Shown here: positions 9,512 to 18,808 of the stretch, piece by piece | Numbering within the stretch: the first letter of the stretch is position 1 | How the letters are laid out: each line of letters begins with the position of its first letter | DNA from: Amia ocellicauda | Taxonomy: Eukaryota; Chordata; Actinopteri; Amiiformes; Amiidae | DNA: 64,000 nucleotides | Direction: 5' to 3' | NCBI RefSeq assembly: GCF_036373705.1 | Contig: NW_027102663.1 | Span: 477,253-541,252 of the forward strand | Made by a program: the position numbers and the translations under genes | Notes under the pieces: generated by a model | The model's input: the letters and a program-made list of their open reading frames with translations, nothing else | Told to the model about the DNA's origin: nothing | Databases searched by the model: none

Positions 9512-9696
9512 TTATGGGTGGCCTTGTTGTTCAGGGTTTTATGGGTGCACACTTTCTGACGGATATGACGTAGGAATAATTAAGGAAATAACTCTACCTA
9601 AAATCACGCCCCCCAATTATGACGTAGGAATATTAATAAGCTTAGGGCATACGTCATAACAAAATAGGCCGCGCCCAAAAACCCCTACTATCTACT
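9512..9696. repeat. Unit 1: right terminal inverted repeat
   Basis: About 185 bases, ending ...CTACTATCTACT at 9696; the reverse complement matches the left repeats at 41946-42130 and 55604-55788. It contains three TGACGTA/TACGTCA motifs and a GC-rich GGCCGCGCCC near the tip. The hexamer CTTATG (9697-9702) follows immediately. Confidence 0.9.
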
Positions 9697-9929
9697 CTTA
9701 TGTAGTTGAAGGCGCAGTATAGCTCTGATAGTCTGGTGGTGACGGAGGACCTCCAGCCGTTTGAACAAGCCATTCAGCATCACCTTGTTGGGCTAAGTGC
9801 AGGCACTGTCAGAGCGCAGGGCGACCTGCCTTTGATAGAGTTTCCTAAGTGTCCCGAAATTGGTGCACTCAGAGCGTCCGTCCGTCGACAGGTTGAAATT
9901 GTAAACGCTGGTGTAGCCACTTTTAATTG

Positions 9930-10020
9930 AAATATGATGATGATGATGATGATGTTGTTGTTCTTGTTCTTGTTGTTGTTGTTGTTCTTGTTTTTCTTGT
10001 TGTCGTCGTGGTCGCCGTCA
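9930..10020. repeat. (GAT)n/(GTT)n microsatellite in flank A
   Basis: GAT triplets pass into GTT/CTT triplets and end at GTCGTCGTGGTCGCCGTCA. The same composite tract recurs in every flank, with different lengths (for example about 10896-10935 and 11541-11610). Confidence 0.85.
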
Positions 10021-10360
10021 TTATTATTGTTAAAGTAAAGCAGTAGTTAGATTTGTTGCTACCGTAAGGTGTAGAAGGCACAATAGCTTTGTGATTGTCT
10101 GATGGTGGCACAAGACGAGCAGCAGCTGTTTGAACAAGCCATTGAGCATCACCTTGTTGGGGTAAGTGTAAGTCTTGTCATAGCTCAGGGCGTTCTTCCT
10201 TTGAAAGAGTTTCCAAAGTGTCCTGATGTGCCCTTGAGCAATGCAAAATAGGTCAGTGAAAATAGAAACCTTTATCTCACATGCTGGCCCACGGGAAACC
10301 CCTGTGCGCGTTTTACCAGCCGGCTTCGATGGGAGCCATTTGAAACACCAGGACGGGTCG

Positions 10361-10433
10361 GTTTCCGTAGTGTAGTGGCTATCACGTTCGCCTCACACGC
10401 GAAAGGTCCCTGGTTCGAAACCGGGCGGAAACA
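10361..10433 (+). tRNA. tRNA-Val (anticodon CAC)
   Basis: A 73-base cloverleaf with acceptor stem GTTTCCG/CGGAAAC, D-arm box A TAGTGTAGTGG, anticodon loop CTCACAC, and T-arm GGTTCGAAACC. The discriminator base is A. All stems pair, with one T-G wobble in the T-stem. Confidence 0.92.
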
Positions 10434-11304
10434 ACCCGCGGTGCACGCGTGCCAGTGCCGTGTTACCCGTCGCCATCTCTCTGCCCCAAGGCCGGCCGTC
10501 CTTTTCTCTTCCTCGGCGTGGCAAGAAATCCTGACCTTGAGAACAAACGATCGCAGAAGGGTAGCTTTGCGAGGCACTGGAACTGACACTTTTAAAATCG
10601 ATACATGTTGTTGCGTTACAATACGACCGTAGCAGGATCGGCGACATTGCTGTTACTCTTATGTAGTTGAAGGCGCAGTATAGCTCTGATAGTCTGGTGG
10701 TGACGGAAGACCACCAGCCGTTTGAACAAGCCATTCAGCATCACCTTGTAGGGCTAAACGCAGGCACTGTCAGAGCGCAGGTCGTCCTGCCTTTGAAAGA
10801 GTTTCCGAAGTGTCCCGAAATCCGTGCACTCAGAGCGTTCGTCCATCGACAGGTTGAAATTGTAAACGCTGGTGTAGCCACTTTTAATTAAAATCTGATG
10901 ATGATGATGTTGTTGTTGTTATTCTTGTTGTCGTCGTAGTCGCCGTCATTATTAATGTTAAAGTAAAGCAGTAGTTAGATTTGTTGCTACCGTAAGGTGT
11001 AGAAGGCACAATAGCTCTGATAGTCTGGTGGTGAAGGAAGACCACCAGACGTTTGAACAAGCCATTCAGCATCACCTTGTTGGGTTAAGTGCAGGCACTG
11101 TCAGAGCGCAGGGCGTCCTGCCTTTAAAAGAGTTTCCGAAGTGTCCTGATGTGCCCTTTAGCAATGCCAAACAGGTCAGTGAAAATGGCATCCTTTCGCC
11201 GCACTTCAGACGCCATCTCACAGCCTAGCCGACCTGAAACACCTGAGCCCGTTTTACCAGCAGGCTTTAACGGTAACCATTTGAAGCAAGAGGCAGCGGT
11301 GTCA

Positions 11305-11377
11305 GTTTCCGTAGTGTAGCGGTTATCACGTTCGCCTAACGCGCGAAAGGTCCCCGGTTCGAAACCGGGTGGAAACA
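11305..11377 (+). tRNA. tRNA-Val (anticodon AAC)
   Basis: A 73-base cloverleaf with anticodon loop CTAACGC, D-arm TAGCGGTTATCA, and a T-arm of CCCCGG TTCGAAA CCGGG. The acceptor stem has one G-T wobble (TGGAAAC). It is the second isoacceptor type in the array. Confidence 0.9.
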
Positions 11378-11678
11378 GCCTACTGTGGGCTGGCCCTTTT
11401 CGTCATTCTTGCCCTCGTGGTTCCCCGGAGGCGGTGGGTGTCTTTTCTTCATTGGAGTGCCCGCAATCGATGCACTCAGAGCGTCCGTCCGTCGACAGGT
11501 TGAAATTGTAAACGCTGGTGTAGGCACTTTTAATTAAAATCTGATGATGATGATGATGATGATGTTGTTGTTGTTGTTGTTCTTGTTGTTGTTGTTCTTG
11601 TTGTCATCGTGGTCGCCGTCATTATTATTGTTAAAGTAAAGCAGTAGTTAGATTTGTTGCTACCGTAAGGTGTAGAAG

Positions 11679-12250
11679 ACAACAGTTGGTATGGCGTGTG
11701 ATATCAAAACATTCAGAATACTTTTAACCTATATAATTTATAAGCTTTGTAAAATAAACCCAAATATATCTTTTGCGGGGATAAACGCTGTTCTGAGTAG
11801 TTTGTGACTTGTTTAATACCAAACAAAGCATCGCTATAAAAAAAAAAAAAAATCACTGTAAAAGCGCTAGTTATTTTTGATCTTTATAGTTATTTTCTAG
11901 GCTCAGGTTGTTTTTTAGTGCTTATAAAGGCCTGAAATATTCTTAGTGGTTGTTGACTATAGGTCTTGATGTTTAAAAATGTTTTTTTGAGAGACCAAAA
12001 GGTTCTAATAAAAGTTTAGAGTAGAGAGGAGAGAGATCGTCTCCATCTTGGTTTCTATTTGAAATTTGATGCAGTGTCATTTTATTGGTTGGTTTTGATA
12101 TGTTAATTGGTAACAGGGCGGCACAAAGGCCAGACCAGAACAATGCCTTACAAGCAGATCCGGCATGTGGCCATCAGTATAAGTATGAGGGTCTGGTCTT
12201 CAGCTCGACAGACTCATACTGACCTTTCGATTTAAGACTAAAGATCAACA
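11679..12250 (+). promoter_or_regulatory. Unit 2: truncated left end and promoter region of the spliced gene
   Basis: The left terminal repeat and about 880 bases of left-end sequence are missing; flank GTGTAGAAG is joined directly to ACAACAG. The remainder is AT-rich with an A-run. Promoter signals near the gene are an ATTGGTTGG inverted CCAAT box at about 12084-12092, an inverted pair CCAGACC/GGTCTGG around the TATA box, and TATAAG at 12178-12183, 73 bases before the ATG. Confidence 0.6.
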
Positions 12251-14291
12251 ATGTCCGGAAACAACATCAGCGATTCGATTTAAACGAGTTTTTAGGCAAG
12301 TCTTCAGATTCTTTTCATTGACTCAGAGCGTGTTGTGTGCATGTATTGTAAATAAGGCTATAACATCTGTTTTAAGTTCTGTAAAATAATTTTTCAGCCA
12401 GTCAACAGGAGTTAATTCCCAACGCTGAGGAGATCATCTGGAACAACGACGGTAAGATTTTTGTGTTTGCGCTCATGGGTTCTTATGCATGGGTGTGTGT
12501 GGTTTGAAGCGGCTCATTAGAGTTATGAAAACGTTTTAATATATATTAATGCCGGTCTCTTTAATTACACAGAAACTATCGAAAGGCCTGTGATTAATGT
12601 CTCCGAGGATCGACCAAGAGAAGTGGTTGTCCCTAGACAGGCTGTCTGCCGACCGGGTAAGAACTAAACCCCTGTTTGTTTGTATAACGTTTCTGTAAGA
12701 TGTTTGAGTCCAGTTTTGTTAATTTAAAAAAATTATCCTGTCTAACAGTATTAAGAAACGTGGTTCGAGACAACGAAAGGCCTTCCACATCGAGGGCTTG
12801 TTTCGTTTTACCTTCGAGAACCGTAACCTTTCAAGAATCTGAAAGGCCGTCAGCCCCGGTATCTGATAGCTGTGAGTATATATCTGCAGCCTGTAAGAGG
12901 TTAAAGCTTTTTATAAAGCGGTGTGGTTAAAGGTTAAACATGTCTCTTACCTTCACAGCGGTGCAAAAAGCTAAACCAGCCGAAAAACATAAGAAACGAT
13001 TATTCTGTGGAGGTAAGTAAGATCTTTCAAACTTTAATGTTTTTAAAAGGGCTTTGTTTGCCCGTTGAGGGCTAATATTTAAGCGATGGGTGACCGTTTC
13101 CTGTAGGGCGGGGGGTTCTGGGAAAGATCTTTAGAAGTCCGGACAGGTCTATGCTTGTTTCTGGGGAACGTGTTTAGAAATGACCGATTGCCGTACCGTC
13201 TGGTTAGGAAGTAAAGCCGTCCGAAAGGGTTTAGTAAGATGTTTGGCTTATCTCCCGCTATTATACTTCTGTTTTAAAGTGGTTGTAGGAAAAGGCTTGA
13301 AGGTGTTCATTGTATTTAATATTTAAACAGATCGTGAAAACGTTTGTGAAACAGGAAGTCCCGGGATCAGGAAGCGTTTACACTTGGAAGGTTCGTTTAA
13401 AAATGAAATGTTGTTGTGTGTGTGTGTGTTTTATTAACAATATTACAGTTTTTAAAGAAACATTTAAGAAACAGTTTATTTACAGCGGCTTCTCTGTTTT
13501 AAATTTATTATCAAGTCCTAATAAATATATTGTCTGTAAATAATAAGGCGTTGTAGTGAATGTCTAAGGCTATTTTCAAAGGTCTAAAAAAGCTAAAGGT
13601 TTTGAATGTCCTGGACATGTTGTTTTAAGTTTGATTTCTGTCGCCGTTTAAAGATGTAAATGTAATGTATATTTTTATTCTTCCCAAGACTCTTGGGATA
13701 GTCATTCTGTGAATGAGCTATTGAGGACAATTACCCCGTCTAAGTGGGATCAAACATCTTTCCCGGTGAGATCACCGAGAGGATCCCCCACGGTGGTCTT
13801 GGAGACCCCCCAACATCTACTCAGGCCACAGCCTTCTGGGGGTAATTCAACACCCCAGATTCAGCCCGCCGCATTGTCGGGCGGAACAAATACAGGCATC
13901 CAACAACCTCAGGGGTCGCCGTCAGTCAGGGCTGACACACCACCCAACGACGGCCTAGTTTCAACATCGTCCCCCCAGACCCGTTTCTTGGCTACCGAAA
14001 CGCGGAACAGTAACCCCGCGCTTGGCCAGGGTGTCACCGCAAAGGCCTTCTTGGTCTCCGTCCATGAGTATACACTCGCTCCTTGCCTCCTTCGACCGAG
14101 ATTTACCGGAGCGACCATCCTTTGAAGCTGAGCCAGGCCACCAGCCCCCGGAGCTACTTCCTGAAGGTCGGCATGAGTTGCTACATACTTTGTTACAAAA
14201 TCAAAGACTTGTGTTAGTGGGGCAAAACCTGGTGATAGAGAGCCAAAACACCCTTATTAATACCCTTACTAACGAATTGTACCGTATTTAA
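12251..14291 (+). pseudogene. Unit 2: seven-exon spliced gene, two frameshifts
   Basis: Exons: 12251-12295, 12398-12451, 12573-12656, 12749-12892, 12959-13012, 13331-13390 and 13689-14291. Splice sites are as in units 3-5, beginning with a GC donor (AG/GCAAGT). This copy lacks one base in exon 1 (CAGCGATTCG, against CAGCGACTTCG) and has one extra base in exon 7 (CAGTAACCCCG), so the reading frame fails twice. Function unknown; see unit 3 for the intact form. Confidence 0.8.
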
Positions 14292-14336
14292 TGTTTTAAT
14301 AGACACAAAACGCCTTACTATTGTGGGTTGTTGGAA

Positions 14337-14342
14337 AAATAA
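14337..14342 (+). terminator. Unit 2: polyadenylation signal after the spliced gene
   Basis: An AATAAA within GGAAAAATAAAAAATAAATT, about 50 bases after the stop codon. It is conserved in units 2-5. Confidence 0.55.
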
Positions 14343-14357
14343 AAAATAAATTAAAAA

Positions 14358-15272
14358 ATGTCCTGACTTGGTAAAAGAACTCACAAACTAAAGGATTATG
14401 AACAAGCTAGGGCCCCAAAAAGACCTTCCCGAGAGAACATCCCCGGCCCTGTTGTGAACTCCTCTGATGTCCCAATGAACCTGGAACTATTACAAATGAT
14501 AAATGATTTAAATAACCCCCAATTACCACCGATAGAATGTGAATTAACAGACTTACCGGTGAACCCCGACCTGTTACAGATGGTCAATGATCTAAATAAC
14601 CACCTCCCACCGGTAGCGCTTATAGAGGTTCACCCCCTAGTTCACCCCGATTTGTTTGAAATGGTGGAGTCTTTGGAGGAGCTACCCCGACCAAATTCTG
14701 CCCCTATTATAAATGATTTGAAACAATTAGAACACAGGATGGCGGCAGAAGCAGCCATCACTATAGAGGAGGGTCTTGACATTAACCGGTTGGATATCTT
14801 TGAAGGACTTTTACAGGCTTTCAATGAGCCTCCTCAAAAAGGGGGTTTTGTAGATGTCAGCAGTGGGGGTGTTCGGAATGTGGAGGGTTCTGAGACTGAT
14901 AAGGCTGTGGAGGACATGCTCTGTGAGAATGTAGGGGGTGAAGGCTTTGTTCAAAATGATGATGTGTCCAAGAGTACCAGTGATCCCGTGATTATAGATA
15001 GACCGGCCTATAACAATTTTGAAATGATTCAGCGTTTTAATTTTGCAGAACTTTTAAATTGTGACAATTATGCAGAAATATTTGTCAACATACACGAGGC
15101 CTTGCAGAAAATGCTTGAACAGGTTGCTGAAAGGGTCAGACCTCGAGATGTTGTACAGTTAGAACTCAGAGGGGATGATTTGTTTAGCAACCTATCTGTA
15201 ATGCTGAGTGGAGATAATTTAGATGTCTGGCTAAAATCGAAGCGTTATTGCAAAGAAACGCAGCCATCTTAG
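14358..15272 (+). pseudogene. Unit 2: acidic N-terminal frame of the polymerase gene, TGA at third codon
   Basis: ATG-TCC-TGA at 14358-14366 is followed by a fully open frame to 15272. The N-terminus is basic (KRTHKLKDY). Three diverged repeats follow (LLQMINDLNN, LLQMVNDLNN, LFEMVESLEE), then an acidic region. The C-terminal part looks like the domain that precedes the N-terminus of Polinton polymerases, and the polymerase frame overlaps its end by 25 bases in the -1 frame. The next usable ATG is at 14475. One polypeptide with the polymerase originally is inferred. Confidence 0.6.
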
Positions 15273-16309
15273 CTGATGAAAGTCTGTCTCTGGTAATGAA
15301 TGTGGTTCGTAACCCTGAGGGTGGGGCGCTTAGAAGACTGTCGAAATGCTTGAAGAACGACATAATTAGGACCAAGCTCAGGCAATTAGTGGTGAGTTCC
15401 AGTGGGGACAATAAGCTCTGTTTTGCTTACAGTTTAATAAAACTACTCACCCCCGACATACCTGAACCCCAAGCTCTGCAAGAGGCTTTAATGCTTCATC
15501 AGAGGGCCGGCTTAAACTCTCAACAGATGGTTGCCTTTTCAGACATCACCAAATTGCAGGAACATAACTGTAAACCCCGCCAAGAGACAAATGTCCAAAC
15601 TGATTTTAAACAGTCTGTGGGGTAAGTTTGGGGAAAGAAATTACCGTCTAAACACAACCTTGATTAAAACCCCTGAACAGTTTATAGAATTTATGTTTTC
15701 CAAACAACATGCAGTATCACACTTTCAATTCTTAAATGACCACGTGGCACAGGTCCAGTGGAGGGCCCCTAAAGATTTCCCCACCAAACAGGGGAACGTT
15801 AATGTTTTCATAGCGGTTTTTACCACGGCTTACGCCCGGCTTGAACTGTACAACTTAATGGATCAGTTGCAGGAACGCACGCTCTATCATGATACTGACT
15901 CTGTAATCTTTGTCACCAGGCCAGGGGATTGGGTCCCTCCCCTCGGGGACTACCTTGGGGAGTTAACGAGCGAACTAGATCCTCAGGACCACATAGTGGA
16001 GTTTGTTTCAGGGGGTCCTAAGACGCATACAGAACGGCTGCGGGTAAGACCTGTATGAAAGTTAAGGGTTTCACTCTGAACCATTGTAACAACAAGCTCA
16101 TTAACATCAAGTCTCTGAAGACCCTGGTAGAAAGTTTTGTAACCGAGAAAGACGCGCCTCCTCGTGAGATTATTACAGCCGGAAATCAGATCTATCGCAA
16201 TAAAAAGGGGTACACGTTGGAAAATAGATCACTAAACAAACGGTTCAGGGTGGTGTACAATAAAAGAGTGTTGAAGACTGATTATACCACTCTGCCTTAT
16301 GGATATTAG
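15248..16309 (+). pseudogene. POLB: Unit 2: family B DNA polymerase with large internal deletion
   Basis: Only the N-terminal ~100 codons and the polymerase motif B/C part remain. About 2.28 kb are missing at about 15553 (unit 3 bases about 30059-32338), removing the Cys-rich region, all exonuclease motifs and motif A. The junction changes frame. A further 4-base loss at about 16024 (AAGACGCAT, against AAGACTTACGCAT) shifts the frame again. Motif B (15612 on) and motif C (about 15890) are present, and the 3' end overlaps the ATPase. Confidence 0.93.
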
Positions 16310-16970
16310 CGGTGGTTTTGATAACAGACTTCAACACCCTTTCTCCTGTATTATAGCTGGTCCCTCCAATTCGGGGAAGAGCTATCTTATAAAGAACATC
16401 ATAGAAGATGTGGACGCAACCAAGTCCCAAGCTCTTGACAACATAGTGTGGTGTTACTCTTGCTGGCAACCTCTCTACGATGATTTGGCTTCGAAAAAAA
16501 ATAATCTGAAATTTGTGCAAGGTCTCCCCGCCTCGTTGTGTGACGATGACTTGTTCCCGCCCGGTCAAACTAATCTAGTGATCCTTGATGACCTGATGGA
16601 GCAGGCCGGTGACAACAGTGAAGTGGAAAAAGCTTTCACAAAGTACACTCATCATAGGAATTTAAGTATTCTTTATTTAGTTCAAAATCTATTTTTTCAA
16701 GGTAAAAAAAGCCGCACTATTAATTTAAATGCCAATTATATAATTATTTTTAAAAACCCCAGAGATAAACTACAAGTCACCGTCTTGGCTCGTCAAATGT
16801 ACCCTAACCAGACCAAGTTCTTTTTGGAGGCATTTGAGGATGCCACCAAAAAACCCTACGGGTACTTGATTGCAGACTTAAAAGCACAAACCCCAGAAGA
16901 CTTTCGCCTCAGAACAGGTTTGTGCCCGCCCGATTGGCCGGCAGTGTATGTGCTAAAGAAAAGGAAATAA
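16299..16970 (+). CDS. ATP: Unit 2: packaging ATPase
   Basis: Intact 223 residues with Walker A GPSNSGKS and Walker B LVILDD unchanged. It differs from unit 1 at Asp8, Lys41, Tyr53, Gln90, the Asn in NLNANY, and Asp-Leu-Lys near the C-terminus, a set largely shared with unit 3. Confidence 0.92.
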   Translation: MDISGGFDNRLQHPFSCIIAGPSNSGKSYLIKNIIEDVDATKSQALDNIVWCYSCWQPLYDDLASKKNNLKFVQGLPASLCDDDLFPPGQTNLVILDDLMEQAGDNSEVEKAFTKYTHHRNLSILYLVQNLFFQGKKSRTINLNANYIIIFKNPRDKLQVTVLARQMYPNQTKFFLEAFEDATKKPYGYLIADLKAQTPEDFRLRTGLCPPDWPAVYVLKKRK

Positions 16971-16976
16971 ATAAGA

Positions 16977-17312
16977 ATGTCTGTTCGGATTAAAAGAAAT
17001 CTGCCACTTTTGCAAATGTTATTTGAGGGGAGCCCGCGCCATAGGAAAGCTGTGCTGGCAGGGGCCCCCTCGGATTTGATCGAGACCCTGTGTGAAATAG
17101 CTTTTAACATCTTACGCGGTAATATACCCCTAACCCCTTCTCAACATTCTAAACTCAAAAAACAAAAAGCGGTTATCAAGATCATCGCTAATAAGAAGTA
17201 TTCTATTAAAAGAAAAAGAAAGAAGATTAATCAAACCGGGGGTTTTATAGGACCGCTGTTGAGCATAGCCGTGCCTTTCCTAACCAGTCTTCTAGCTTCC
17301 AGAGTGGGTTAA
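16977..17312 (+). CDS. Unit 2: 111-residue basic protein
   Basis: Intact; identical to unit 3 and different from unit 1 by Gly in place of Arg18. The spacing to its neighbours (6 bases before, 2 after) is unchanged. Confidence 0.7.
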   Translation: MSVRIKRNLPLLQMLFEGSPRHRKAVLAGAPSDLIETLCEIAFNILRGNIPLTPSQHSKLKKQKAVIKIIANKKYSIKRKRKKINQTGGFIGPLLSIAVPFLTSLLASRVG

Positions 17313-17314
17313 TA

Positions 17315-18056
17315 ATGGAATATGCTCAGAAAATGTTTTTGATCCCTCAGGAGCAGCTTGAGAAACTGAGAAAAAATGTTGTCGGGCCAGAGCCCATTAG
17401 ACAAACGGCCGAAAACAACCTGGACTCTGAAATGAATGCTATACAGGCCAGGGCCGATTTAAATCAGTATTCCAAAGCCCAGTTGTATACCAACACGTTA
17501 CAGCGCTACCTCCGTCTGGTTAGACAGGGTGAAAAAGATCAAAACATTTTAACTTTAACCATGGCCTCTCAAGAAAATGGTTCTGGGGCTGATGCGGGGG
17601 GTACGGTTGATAAAGATGTTGCGGTGACCGAACCTGTTGAGAGTTCAGAGGGAGATGTTGTAACGGATGTTTTGAGAAACATGCCGGCCAGAAGCAAAAG
17701 ACATGCACAATATATCCTGCACAAAATGGTTCAGAAACCGCGGGTAACGGCTTGGAATGAACAGGGTGAATTTGTTTTTAAAGGACAACTGATCAAAGGT
17801 TCACACGTTTGATTTGTTGAAGAGTGTCACTAGCACTAATAAGGTACCCGATAGTCGCCGACCTGTAGGCTGGAATGCTTTCCTACAGGCGATGGCCTGT
17901 CTGAACATGCCCCAATCCACAGTTCCTAACCAGGAAACGCGACAAAAAATCCATCTGTGTAAAGAGGTGGAGCCTGATCTGACTCCGATATCTCATTACT
18001 CTGACCGTGCTGAGCGACCATCCTCAGGATCTATCCATCGTTGGGAAGCTTATTAA
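17315..18056 (+). pseudogene. Unit 2: 247-residue late-type protein, 2-base frameshift
   Basis: Best copy for the full length: it retains the middle segment with EPVESSEGDVVTDVL and the basic PARSKRHAQYILHKMV that unit 1 lacks. Two bases are missing at about 17809 (TCACACGTTTG, against TCACACATGTTTG), splitting it into a 165-codon frame and a C-terminal frame from 17814. The family is unrecognised beyond being a recurrent Polinton neighbour of the ATPase. Confidence 0.7.
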
Positions 18057-18235
18057 TCTCATGTTTTTATTTGTCTCCCCTGTAAATAATGACCCGACAA
18101 AGAATTTTTTATTTTATTTTTTTTATTTTCAAATGTTGTACATTTATTTATAACATAACCCCTGCTTTGTATTAGAATTGTTTTGAATAAAAACAAAACT
18201 AATGATTCAAAGGCTGTTTTCATTATTTTTTCACC
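18057..18235. terminator. Unit 2: convergent 3'-end region
   Basis: AATAAA at 18186-18191 (+) and TTTATT at 18143-18148 (- strand signal) in T-rich sequence. The TTAGAATTGTTTTGAATAA variant is shared with unit 4. Confidence 0.6.
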
Positions 18236-18808
18236 TTAACACGCATGACATCTTTTAAAATCCTCACAAGAACACCCCATCTGTATACATGGCTGTCTAG
18301 GGTCGTAAGTCATTGTGTTATAAGGGGGGGTCCACAGTGTACTGACAAACTCTGCCACTTTTTTATCATTTTGGCCTAAATCCTCACTGTACAAGGCCAT
18401 AATATCGGGGTATGACCTTCCTTTAGATCTATGATATAAGAAAAACACACAGTGTTGACCACAAGTGAAGGTCTGAAGACTTTGTACTTGACGACCGCTG
18501 TAAATGGTTTCTTGACAGTTGTTGAGCAGAAAGTTATTGATCTTCCGAGGGAAAGGTCTGAAATCCGGGGGGTTTGCATAGGAATCAAAAAATTCACCAC
18601 GGTGGTCCTCCCTTAGATAAATAGCCAGCCAATGTTCTCCGGGCATGTTTTTAGGGTGTGTGTTGATTATGTACATTGCAGGTAAATTCTTGATCTTAAA
18701 TTTAGGCAGCTGATCGCAGGCGTTGACTCCTTGAAACAGTTTCCGTGAGCCGGCCAGGGCATTCATGATGTGGTTGAGCTCTCTGGTGTTCATTTTAATA
18801 ATAATCAT
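18236..18808 (-). CDS. PRO: Unit 2: adenain-like cysteine protease
   Basis: Intact 190 residues with the His59, Asp75, Gln109, Cys116 set. The ATG overlaps the capsid stop exactly as in unit 1. Confidence 0.93.
   Translation of the reverse strand: MIIIKMNTRELNHIMNALAGSRKLFQGVNACDQLPKFKIKNLPAMYIINTHPKNMPGEHWLAIYLREDHRGEFFDSYANPPDFRPFPRKINNFLLNNCQETIYSGRQVQSLQTFTCGQHCVFFLYHRSKGRSYPDIMALYSEDLGQNDKKVAEFVSTLWTPPYNTMTYDPRQPCIQMGCSCEDFKRCHAC

Larger units (their letters stand above)
9697..11678. repeat. Flank A: host tRNA-Val tandem repeat
   Basis: Begins with the CTTATG target hexamer and TAGTTGAAGGCGCAG. It consists of repeated blocks built from a TAGTCTGGTGGTGA...ACCACCAG hairpin, an AGCATCACCTTGTTGGG segment, a tRNA-Val gene and a (GAT)n(GTT/CTT)n tract. 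An unoccupied target site (TTACTCTTATGTAGTTG) is at about 10652-10668. Short open frames in the blocks lack gene-like features. The block ends by abrupt fusion to element sequence at 11678/11679. Confidence 0.85.

Noticed and set aside
9706-9930. 74-76-codon open frames in the flanks (recurring at 10667, 24563, 25513 and 40700)
   Set aside because: They begin at TTG, cover the hairpin and spacer repeat, differ by frameshifts among copies and have no promoter or protein-like conservation; they follow the repeat rather than a gene.
9923-10111. Thr-rich - strand frames over the GAT/GTT tracts
   Set aside because: Translation of a microsatellite.
9697-11678. CRISPR-like array from the regular repeats
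   Set aside because: Blocks are long, contain eukaryotic tRNA genes and microsatellites, and have no short uniform repeats with unique spacers.
12700-12930. Stand-alone 76-codon gene
   Set aside because: It is exon 4 of the spliced gene plus adjoining intron; its first part lies in intron 3 and the frame is continuous with exon 3 after splicing.
13310-13543. Stand-alone 77-codon gene around exon 6
   Set aside because: Reads exon 6 in a different frame from the spliced product and runs through a GT-rich intron.
17520-17708. 62-codon - strand frame with His/Pro content
   Set aside because: Antisense to the late-type protein; unsupported.
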